Below, piece by piece: positions 13,110-21,528 of a DNA stretch of 64,000 bases. This stretch comes from Marsupella aquatica. Lineage: Eukaryota > Marchantiophyta. The notes beneath the pieces are model-generated. The model was not told the DNA's origin. It did no database searches and worked only from the letters and a program-made list of their open reading frames with translations. Location: NCBI GenBank assembly GCA_973895155.1, contig OZ316893.1, positions 17,980,001 through 18,044,000 on the forward strand, read 5' to 3'. The translations under genes were made by a program, and so were the position numbers. Every line of letters begins with the position of its first letter. Within the stretch, counting starts at the first letter, position 1.

Positions 13110-14596
13110 AGGCAGCTTGTCCCAAACGTTGGGACTCTAGAAACCACCTCCATGGCTCCAAATCAACTGAGAGTCTAGGGGGAAAATGCATTTGGAACTC
13201 AACACCCATACCTACTCTGCATTGCCTCCCCAATGCAAGCTCCCGTGAGAAATAGAACGCGGTTTGGCTGTTGTTTCTACAGGATTTGGCAAAAGAGCAA
13301 GATAGCCCTCATAAACCATGAGGACCATAGGCACCCCCATACCTAGTTGAGCTCAAAAGGATCATTTCCTCCTTGAGAGCTTTCCAAAACATCGAAGAAT
13401 TCCTCCAGCGGACTTCTTGTTGAGAAGTTATCGTCGTTTTTGTTTGGCATTTCCTCTTAGTAGTCCAACCATTGCGCTTCACAACTTGGGCTTGCCCTTG
13501 CCCCCAAGGAGACATCACTCCCCTCATATATGCTTCTAGAGACCTGACACCCTCAAACCAACTTTGTTTTCCTATATTTAGCCCTAAACTTGGACTCCAA
13601 CCCGATCGCCACTAACTGGCTATGCCCATAATTTCCTAATTAGACGTCCGTAGGTGAAGTGCCTTATCCCGTTGTGAATGGTCCAATGCAATGCTCATGG
13701 CCAGGCCATGCCATAGCCCTCAAAACTCATCATCAGACAGGGATCCCGAATGTACCAAGCCAAGCCATATCTTATGCGCCAAGCGTTTGTTGTGCATGAA
13801 GCAAACTGCTCTGGCCTTGGGCCCAAAAGGAGATCTCACTTAATAGGCCCTCATAAATCAAAGTCTATCTGGGGGTCCAGGCGGCCCAACCTGATCTCGG
13901 CCCTTCCCATGACCCAACCAGTTCCCAATATCAGTCTAAGTCCTTCGTGTACTCCACCAACTCAGTGCCTTGCCTTTGCTAGTGCAACTCTTCATTGCCC
14001 ACAAGTATCCTTGTACCTAGTCCCCACCAGATGGTTGTTCCGGAGGCTTGGACCATACAAAAGCTTGGCGTTGGAGTCAGCAACGCCAAAGCAAAGTGGT
14101 AGGGTAGTCAAGTTCCATAACTCTCCTTGGCTTCCTCTTTGTATTAGCATTAGTTCCCAAGGGTGATCCACTCAATTCATGAATTGACCAACGGACCAAG
14201 CTAGCTTCAAAAAGCCCAACCCATCTTCAATTCCAATCCACTCCATGAGTCAAGGCTCTTGCAAGAGTCAATCAAAACTGAATGGACTTCACTTCTCAGA
14301 CAACCCAGCACATGGCATAAAGAAATGGATGAAGCCCTACCATAGCATATTCAAGCGTTACTCAGCAGAATTATAGCAACCCGCACCACCGTCTAAGCTG
14401 CACACTATAAATGATTGATGCTTGGTATGGCCTGAGTCATTCCCTCATTCTACCACGAGGCATGCTTAGTATCATGCATTATTGGTCTCAACTCATGAAA
14501 ACAGCCAAATAAGTAATTACAGACACCAGGTCCTGTAAAACAAGGTTTGATTGATTTCTCTGCACCTAGGTCGGCAAAAGAAAAATGTTTGCAACC
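13110..14596. other. Unassigned repeat-derived DNA
   Basis: No family-like frame. The longest open frame (13750-14166, plus) has a composition-driven sequence without motifs. The stretch 14035-14120 matches 8384-8470 in diverged form (GGACCATACAAAAGCTTGGCG). The 5 bases just before element A, GGGTG at 14597-14601, are its left target duplication. Confidence 0.45.
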
Positions 14597-15471
14597 GGGT
14601 GTGTCACGTCGTCAGCCTAGGCCTTAACCCGGGCTTCGGCTTAGACATGCACATCCTTCACCAAAATGAGGGTTTGGGCAGGGAGGGAGGCACGGAATGC
14701 ACCTAACTCACGTAAACTAGCGCTAAGTGCGTCTATTGTCATATACAGACACCTCCTAGGTATGGTTTGTGTTCCACCACCGGAATGTACCTCAGTCGAT
14801 AGCAGGATCGACCCCGGCTTACGGGCTTCTAAGCCTTCATGTTTGTCCGCCTTTGATCCGAATTTGATGATACGGGTACTCAACCCGGGCTCGCAACCAC
14901 TTACCCGCAAGCTGCACCCCGTGCACAACTTGGGTAGTGCATTTGGCCAAGCGTTGGCACCTATACACGAGATTCACACATATACATATGCACAAGCATA
15001 CAATCTCGATTTACACGAAGGAAATAATGGGAAAGGATTTTACTACATAGGAGACATATGCGTACACTTAGTTGACCCGAAAGCTCTTGAATGAACAGGT
15101 CCAAGGCCGAGGGTGTACACTACAACGGAGCCCAGCTCTGCACTCACCCAACGAGCTTAGTCCTACGCCCTCCCCTTGGTACTCTTTCACTCCCAGAGGT
15201 CGGGATTCCCCACACATACCGCGGATGTCCAACACTGAGACTAAAAAACCCCCCTGCCTTCTACCGAGGGGTGTAATAAATACTAAGAGCCAAGGACCGG
15301 AGTGGTCTTGTGCTCAAAACTGGCTGTCAGGCCGGAAAATGGCTTGTCTTATTAGAAGATCCTAATCTACGCAGGCTGGACAGCATGGCAGTGTTGCTTT
15401 AACTAGGTCAGGTGCTTGTCCCTATAGCCTGGTTTAGCTATTCCTAACTCTATTTTAATCCTACTTCGCCG

Positions 15472-16609
15472 CTAATGCCTGGCACGCTTGCCAGAGCCGC
15501 CTGAGTGGGAGCGGCTATCCCGCTGCCTTCTAAGTCTGTCGGCGTCCTGCTTGAGTAGCTGGACCTGGTCTAGCAGAGATTTGCTCTCCCGCTTTGCTGC
15601 GTCCGCCTCTTTCGCGGCCTCTTGGCATGCCTCCTCCAGTTGTTGGTGTCGCTCGTAAGCTTATCCACCAACTAGGCCTGTTTTGTGGCTTCTCCTTGAA
15701 GCCGCACCACCTCTGTCTTCAGGGTGTCAATCTTGGTTGTGTCCCGCTGAGACCTAGAGTCAGCTTCCTCCAGATCCTTTTGCCAATTGATGGCTTGTCC
15801 CTTCAAACCGTCAATCTTGGTCCGGAGCCGTGCAATCTCAACGTTCTTTCCGAGCCCGGCCTGTTCTGCTAAAGCTGCTCGGGCCCTAGCCTCGGAAACC
15901 TGGTCCTTTGTGGCCGTTACCTAAGGCCACAGTTGCTGGAGTTCAGCCTCCAAGGTTGTCACTTCGTCCTTCAAGTAGGCAGACTCAACCCGGTATCGCT
16001 CTATTCTCTGCGCTATCTCTGCCTGCGCATGTCCTGCCCTTACAACCGCAACCAACTCCTGGTTGAAGAAGTAGGCCACCCTCCGGGCCATGTATTCCCC
16101 GGTGTCCCGAGAGATCTGTTGAGAGAAATCTCCCAACAACCCGTTTAGAAATGTGCCCGGCGCAAAGAGTTCCAGATGGTCTAGACTGTGTCCATCTGGA
16201 TTCGGGCATGGGCAGACTCCAACCCGTGCGGGTGCAGGAGTGTACACATCCAGCCCTTGAGGTAAGTTGGTCGAAGGGGCTGGTTCCACTGGAGGTGGGC
16301 GGTTCTCCTGCACAACCACGAGGGGTGGCGGAATCTCCTCGGCTACCGTGGCATCTGTTTCGGGTATGGCTTCATCCGGCCCAGCTTTGATTGCATTGTC
16401 CCGATTGATCGCGTCTAAGGTCGTGACAACGTCTATGGGTATGCTTGGCGGGGTGGCAGCGGCGGGTTGCGGGGCCGGGGAAGCAGGGCTTGCAGCTGCC
16501 AGACTTTGGGCCTCGGGCTACATTCGCCTCACCTGGGCTGGGAACACCCATTTTGACGGGGTCAGTTTGGGCTTGTTGATACGCGGGAGGCTACGGCGGT
16601 CGAGACAAG
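15472..16609 (-). pseudogene. Element A protein, C-terminal coiled-coil half
   Basis: Continues the 30166-31641 gene half in the same frame once the nested element and one copy of its 5-bp duplication are ignored. It reads through a Pro/Ala-rich linker, then a helical block (DTGEYMARRVAYFFNQELVA) and a long coiled coil rich in E, Q, L and R, ending GGSGKRARH and a stop at 15472-15474. Disabling changes are visible: TAG at 16518-16520, TAG at about 15918-15920, and a 1-base deletion near 15640 relative to the copy at 63349-64000. That copy has intact codons at the first shared site but its own, different stops. So both copies are dead by independent mutations of one ancestral reading frame. 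Confidence 0.72.
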
Positions 16610-18001
16610 TGTCGTATAGTGCTAAGTATCAAAAGTGACTCTTCTCACCTAAAACCAGGGTTTCGATCCCTTTAAGAACAGATTTCAGAATGAATTGTAT
16701 AACTTTTATCACTCCGAGTGATTTAGAGTCTTGAGCTCTATGTTGACTTCACTTCTCAATAAAAAAAAATCGAATAAACAAACAACAAAGTAACTGAACT
16801 TCTGATTTATGAATTAGAGAAGAAATGAGTAAGGATTTAGAGACTACAAGCTGCTACTGCCACTCCTTCAGAAAGGATTTGGGCTCAGTATAGACATGAA
16901 ATCTATCTCATAATTCATCCATCTCACTCTTCAAAACACAAAGGTTAATGATAATGGAATTCTCAATCTGATGAAGCAGAAGCTTTCTGATTGCAAATGA
17001 ATGATATGATTTAAAATGCCGTCAACATGGTTTGACATCAGCGATACACAATTCAGTCAAACTCTAAACCATATTCCAGAATCAAAGCAACAGTACTAAC
17101 TACTCTGAGAATCAGAATTTACTTCTCATTTATCATTAACTATTCTTGAATTGGCTAGCGAATCCCGACTCTGCAAGCAAGCCTAGCAGTGAATTCAATA
17201 CGAGTTTCAGAAATCTGCAACTGAATTCAATCACCACAGGAATCTCTTGAATTCAATCTTAACTTCAATCAATATAGCTTTACTTCCATACAAAACACTC
17301 ACAGCATGCCTTGTTACAATGGAAGGAGGAGAAAACTATTCAGAAGACTCAATTCTGAATACAGTATTAACTCTATTTCTCTCTACTTCAAATGAGCATT
17401 CTACTCTGTCTTATAAGTGTTGGAATCCTAAAATGGAGGAGGTAAGAACAGTCGTGCCTTTCCAAGCTTAAAACTAAACAAGGGAGAAGCACAGCATAAG
17501 TACTTCAACAAGGGTGGTAGAATACTACTTTACTAGTAATCTACTTCAAAAACTAAGTGTTGAGCGGACGCTGCTAGAAGCGTCGGGAGAATCTGGACGC
17601 TGCTAGAAGCGTCTTAAGTAAAACCAACGGACGCTGCTCACACTGCTCACAGCGTCAATACTAGGGTGGACGCTGCTCACAGCGTCGTGTGTTGAAGCTG
17701 ACGCTTTCCACAGCGTCGGTCGAAATCCTCATAGAGTCTTGGTGGCGGTCGGGCGCTGCCAAAAGCGTCATGAGGAGGTTGGACGCTTCCGCAGCGTCTT
17801 GAGTAAAAGAAACGGGCGCTGGTCACAGCGTCGGGCAAAGTACACTAGGAATCGTCAGGAAAGCCGGAGATGTCAAATATTTCTATAAGTGTCCAGAACA
17901 AGTAAATGTTGGCCGGAAGGTGTCTAAAGTGTAAGTAAATCTTGTGATATGCTAAAAATAAACAAGTTTCCAGAAAAAATTGCAGGGACACCCATACCAC
18001 A
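16610..18001 (-). repeat. Ty3-1 3' LTR
   Basis: 1392 bp, plus-strand ends TGTCGTATAG and CATACCACA. It is essentially identical to 28774-30165. On the minus strand the U3 part holds eight GACGCT/AGCGTC inverted repeats (17832 down to 17567), followed about 150 bases later by a TATA-like TTATAAG (17417-17411, minus sense CTTATAA). The short plus-strand ORF at 17247-17471 is not conserved-looking. Confidence 0.97.
17567..17832. repeat. Eight GACGCT-N-AGCGTC inverted-repeat modules in U3 (3' LTR)
   Basis: Modules at 17567-17584, 17596-17613, 17630-17656 (long spacer made by an internal GCTCACACT duplication), 17669-17686, 17700-17717, 17752-17769, 17782-17798 (5-base spacer) and 17815-17832. 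Arms GACGCT (or GGCGCT) and AGCGTC are reverse complements. Spacers are usually 6 bases (GCTCAC, GCTAGA, TTCCAC, GCCAAA, GGTCAC). Each module can form a hairpin in RNA or a two-fold symmetric protein site in DNA. Confidence 0.9.
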
Positions 18002-18019
18002 TAGCCCTCCACTTAAATT
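18002..18019 (-). promoter_or_regulatory. Ty3-1 polypurine tract at the 3' LTR
   Basis: Minus strand reads AATTTAAGTGGAGGGCTA directly before the 3' LTR TG. This is the expected position and composition of the plus-strand DNA primer. Confidence 0.8.
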
Positions 18020-18078
18020 TCGCCGTGTCCCCACAAGACATGACCGAATTGAATCAGAAGCGAGTGACATGTTCTTCA

Positions 18079-18555
18079 TTAATAATATTTTGGCTTAATA
18101 ATCCAAGTAGTGCTCAAAATCATTGACGGGAGTTGGGAGATATCCGAATCCAGAATATAAAAATCGAGGTCATGGAATTCTTCTCCGATCTGTATTGGGA
18201 CTCCTTTAACTCTTCCCCAAAGATTAATGATTCGTCCATCGATTGATATCTGAGCAGATATCGGTTGTACTTCTTGATGAACAAATTGCTGGCACAGTCT
18301 GTGGGAGAGGAAATTAATTCGAGAGCCTGGATCAATAACAAAGTGTTGAATAGCATGTCCTCCCAGTTTGATCTTGCCTTCAAAGGAATGTTGGAAAGCA
18401 CGGGGTAAAGAATTCCAACAATCCATAGTAGCTTTGATGTCCCACATGAGCAGATAAATATCAATTCGAAGGAGAAAGAAGGAAACAATTGCAGGATGCT
18501 GCAAAAGTAACGGCTTATATACATATAAATGACAACACCGTTTGATATCTCTCAT
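18079..18555 (-). CDS. Second retropepsin-like domain downstream of extra ORF
   Basis: 158 codons from the first ATG, in the same frame as the 838-codon ORF and separated from it by TGA (18568-18570) plus four codons. Residues 58-151 follow the retropepsin pattern seen in the element's own protease: a beta hairpin (FEGKIKLGGHAIQ), an active-site-like HFVIDPGSRINFL at 71-83 with Asp75 (DPGS in place of DTG/DGG), then SIDGR, GRVKGVPIQIG, DLDFYILD and ILSTTWI where the protease has VLLGRPWL. The loss of the usual second residue of the D-T/S-G triad may mean it is inactive or only structural. A hydrophobic stretch at about 11-37 lies before it. Whether it is made alone, or as a C-terminal domain by UGA readthrough, cannot be told. 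A second protease-like domain at the 3' end is unusual for an LTR element. Confidence 0.7.
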   Translation of the reverse strand: MRDIKRCCHLYVYKPLLLQHPAIVSFFLLRIDIYLLMWDIKATMDCWNSLPRAFQHSFEGKIKLGGHAIQHFVIDPGSRINFLSHRLCQQFVHQEVQPISAQISIDGRIINLWGRVKGVPIQIGEEFHDLDFYILDSDISQLPSMILSTTWIIKPKYY

Positions 18556-18567
18556 AAATGGTGTCCT

Positions 18568-21084
18568 TCAAATCTGTGTCCTAGATAAAACACCTTGAAT
18601 AATCACATCCGGATAAGAAGGAATAATAGGTAGGAACGCTAAACACCTAAGCGACTTGAACCCTTGGGAAGCCGGTAGCATACATTGTTTTGTAATCAAC
18701 TGCTCCCTTAGCTTAACAAGCTTCTTCTCATATTTAATTGGAATAGCAAACCCACCAGGACAAACCCAAACATAGTATGGATAGGGCCATGGAATTTCCG
18801 GCACAAGGGGCGGAAATGGAGCTTGAGCTCGTCGAAGCATATACACCCAACACCAAATTTTGAACTCCGAAAACTTATGTCGTCTGTCCTTATCAATGGG
18901 AGGAACCGCCTTCCCAGGTTCATATGTGCGAATCAAACTACGAATCCTCGGATGGGATGTCATTGGCAAAATCTGCTGCTGCTGCAAAATGCTCTCCATC
19001 TCCAGATGTCGAAAAGCTACTCGAAAATGTTTCTTCTCCCACCTGTGAATTGAAGCCAAATTAGGGATAGGATTTCGGGGTGGCAAATCCACTGTATGCC
19101 GAAGTCGAGGAGGTACTCTGATAATGCGAGGGTCTTCGTCTTCTTCTCCATCACTTGGTGCTCCTATCCAACGGAAAATTACATCTGGCATAGCGGAAGG
19201 AATCACTGACTCCTTAACTGGTCGAATTGGCAATGTAACAGGAGACGAAGGAGCAGAAGGTTCGGGCTCCAGTGGTTCAAATTCTTCTCTTGCAACAGTA
19301 GCTGGTTGATCTGCAGTGGGATGCATTGGTACTAAAACAGGAAGTTCTTCTTTAAAATTATCGCTAGGTAAAGAGACTTCCTGGTTAGTTCGATCTGCCA
19401 AAAGTACAGGAAGGGGTAGCTCGTCTGTTCCGATAGGTGCTTCTCCCTGTTCAAAATCCTGGGAAGATGCTTCAGGAAAGATCTGTCGACTGATAGCATG
19501 GCGCAACCGTTTCCAAGATTTTCGAGTATACGTCACTGAAAACTCCTCCCGAATGTTTTTATCCTCGTTTGTAGCCAATGAAACTGGTGCTGAGCTGGTT
19601 GTCGAAGCGGGTGTCTCGGGTACCAATATGGGTACAGATATACCCATATTACCAGATACCTGATTGCGACTCGGAAAACCAGCAGAGCCTCCTTCAATCA
19701 ACTCATCTTCAGGAGAAACCCATTTTACAGGCGGAAATGAAGGAGCTCCTATCGCGGCTATTGCCTCATCTAATTCCTTAGTTATATCCAAAGGAATCGA
19801 TATGAGTGAACCAGGTGTAGACCAGGCAGGGTATCTTGCGACAGATTGGGGAGAAGTCACTGGTTCACCTACTTCGTCTATATCCACAATTGCATCCTCC
19901 GAATCAACTTTAACCAGCTTCACAATTTCTGAGCTTAATATTTCTGACTCCTGGACCAGAGGGATTTCACCTATATTTGGGCTAGAACTAAGAGAGTCGG
20001 ACGAATCATACTCCTGTAAAGCCTGCAAAGCATCACTATTTGCCTCTATGGGAACCAAAACAGGGGTAGAAGTAAATCCATCATACTCGTCCTCAGCAGT
20101 AGAATGTTGAAGAGGTTCCCCTGAAAAACCTTCTTCATCCACCCTCACCTCATCTTCAACATTCATCCGAGAAGCAGAATTATCCTGATCAACATCATAA
20201 ATAGGCTCGGCAGCACAAGGTGAACACGAGAGTCGAGGTGACATAGAATGCTCCAACCCTGTTGGCATTGCTGAAGGAACATCTTCGGCAACTTGAGCCT
20301 CTCTTGGTTGGTGAAGAATCAGATCGTCACTCCCTTCAGCTGATGCTCTTGTCTCTTTCAATTTCCGAACTTCACCCACCAGTTCAGGTTCCTCACAGTC
20401 GAGTATTGCACATAGCTCTACCACTGTGGAATTGGCTCGGACTTCTCGTACTTCAGGCATATAATTTGCTTCACCGGTAGATGCTCTCTGATTGTTGCGA
20501 TACAAATCTTTTTCCAAGACAAGCAGACAGTCATACTTATGGTAAATGTGAGCTAAATAAGGGGCCAAGTAGGTACACCTTATTTTCCCCATTTTCAGCC
20601 TGCTACGAAAATTTTTGACCTGAGTATGAATTACTCGGTGCAAAACCTTCGTCCAATTGATAGACTGCGTCTGTTCTAATGAACAGATCACCGTTGCAGC
20701 GAACGAAAGAGTGATGCGCGTCTGGCTTTCTGGGTAGAAAATTGGTGCCAGAAATCGAAATAGACGCTGCAGAGAATTATCTAAGCAGTCCGCCGCTAGC
20801 CATCCATTCCGCCTCTTGAAAGATCCTGGAGCGAAGAAGGATTCTACATAAACCCGAGGCTCACAATCAACCCTCTGTAAATCCTCGCCCTCCATCGGCG
20901 TCGAATAGACCTTCGCTATGAGCGCTTCAGTCCAAACACTGGGACGCGAGCGCACACCAATCCTTTCTTCAGCGTCCCAGACACCTTGATCGATAAGGCT
21001 GAATTCGCAAATCTTCCAAGGAAGTTGAAGCAGCTTCTTCAAGCCCATTTTTGCCAGAGCCGTCTTCAACTGCCGCCTATGCAC
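18568..21084 (-). CDS. Extra ORF of Ty3-1 (838 codons), plant transposon-protein-like
   Basis: Sense-strand ORF after integrase and before the 3' LTR, the place of env-like or additional ORFs in Athila/Tat elements. Residues 1-195 are a folded-looking, W/F/L-rich helical region (FFAPGSFKRRNGWLAADCLD, LFRFLAPIFYPE, WTKVLHRVIHTQVK, YLAPYLAHIYHKY). This resembles the putative plant transposon protein domain found in many plant repeats; I cannot confirm it without a profile search. Residues 200-620 are acidic, Ser/Pro/Glu-rich and low complexity. Residues 640-838 are again ordered, with many aromatic and Arg residues (FRWIGAP, WCWVYMLRRAQAPFPPLVPE). No signal peptide or clear membrane helix is seen, so an envelope role is unlikely. 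No enzymatic motif is visible. Intact over its whole length. Confidence 0.8.
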   Translation of the reverse strand: MHRRQLKTALAKMGLKKLLQLPWKICEFSLIDQGVWDAEERIGVRSRPSVWTEALIAKVYSTPMEGEDLQRVDCEPRVYVESFFAPGSFKRRNGWLAADCLDNSLQRLFRFLAPIFYPESQTRITLSFAATVICSLEQTQSINWTKVLHRVIHTQVKNFRSRLKMGKIRCTYLAPYLAHIYHKYDCLLVLEKDLYRNNQRASTGEANYMPEVREVRANSTVVELCAILDCEEPELVGEVRKLKETRASAEGSDDLILHQPREAQVAEDVPSAMPTGLEHSMSPRLSCSPCAAEPIYDVDQDNSASRMNVEDEVRVDEEGFSGEPLQHSTAEDEYDGFTSTPVLVPIEANSDALQALQEYDSSDSLSSSPNIGEIPLVQESEILSSEIVKLVKVDSEDAIVDIDEVGEPVTSPQSVARYPAWSTPGSLISIPLDITKELDEAIAAIGAPSFPPVKWVSPEDELIEGGSAGFPSRNQVSGNMGISVPILVPETPASTTSSAPVSLATNEDKNIREEFSVTYTRKSWKRLRHAISRQIFPEASSQDFEQGEAPIGTDELPLPVLLADRTNQEVSLPSDNFKEELPVLVPMHPTADQPATVAREEFEPLEPEPSAPSSPVTLPIRPVKESVIPSAMPDVIFRWIGAPSDGEEDEDPRIIRVPPRLRHTVDLPPRNPIPNLASIHRWEKKHFRVAFRHLEMESILQQQQILPMTSHPRIRSLIRTYEPGKAVPPIDKDRRHKFSEFKIWCWVYMLRRAQAPFPPLVPEIPWPYPYYVWVCPGGFAIPIKYEKKLVKLREQLITKQCMLPASQGFKSLRCLAFLPIIPSYPDVIIQGVLSRTQI

Positions 21085-21260
21085 TGCATTCGATGGAATG
21101 TCTGCGAGTATTGGTCACGTCGTCAGCTCAGTCTCCGCCATCGCGTGACTTGTTAGCTCCGTAAGCTCAGTGAGAATCGTGTTCCATAGTGAACTAGGGC
21201 GAAGCGCGACTGCTTACTCCTCAGCGTCCCGTTGAGCTGTCGCAATCCGCCATTGTACAA

Positions 21261-21393
21261 GACGCCTAGTCATCGGCTCACAGCGTCTCATGCAACTGAA
21301 CTAATACAAAAGCGGACCTCTGCACAACGTCCTTTGTAAACTAAGTGGACGCTTCCCCAGCGTCGAGTTACAATGGACGCTTTTCACAGCGTC
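21261..21393. repeat. GACGCT/AGCGTC modules between pol and extra ORF
   Basis: Perfect modules GACGCT-TCCCC-AGCGTC at 21348-21364 and GACGCT-TTTCAC-AGCGTC at 21376-21393. A stretched or decayed one lies at 21261-21287 (GACGCC...AGCGTC) and a weak one at about 21314-21331. They match the U3 and leader modules of the same element. Confidence 0.8.
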
Positions 21394-21487
21394 CAATGTA
21401 AAAACTGAAAGTAACTAAAAAAAATAAAAAATAAAAATATGCCGAATACTTACTAGGGAGGGTCACTAATTCTAACTAAGTATAACT

Positions 21488-21506
21488 ACCGCCCTCCACT
21501 TAAATT
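21488..21506 (-). promoter_or_regulatory. Second polypurine-tract copy just after pol
   Basis: GCCCTCCACTTAAATT (16 bases, 21491-21506) is identical to 18004-18019 next to the 3' LTR, and both are followed a few bases later by TGTCCC. On the minus strand this is a purine-rich tract about 25 bases past the pol stop, so the extra module is bracketed by two PPT-like sites. Confidence 0.75.
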
Positions 21507-21528
21507 GCAACCTGTCCCAGGTGGAATT

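Noticed and set aside
13750-14166. 138-codon plus-strand ORF as a gene
   Set aside because: Composition-driven, no motifs, and it runs through a repeated segment also found at 8384-8470.
17247-17471. 74-codon ORF repeated identically at 29411-29635
   Set aside because: It lies in both LTRs, so the duplication is due to the LTR; antisense to the element and without motifs.
18568-21084. Envelope-like protein, given its position after integrase
   Set aside because: No signal peptide, furin-like site or membrane helix can be seen.
21110-21125. CACGTCGTCAGCTCAG inside Ty3-1, resembling the element A terminus
   Set aside because: Similarity ends after about 12 bases and no other element A sequence follows.
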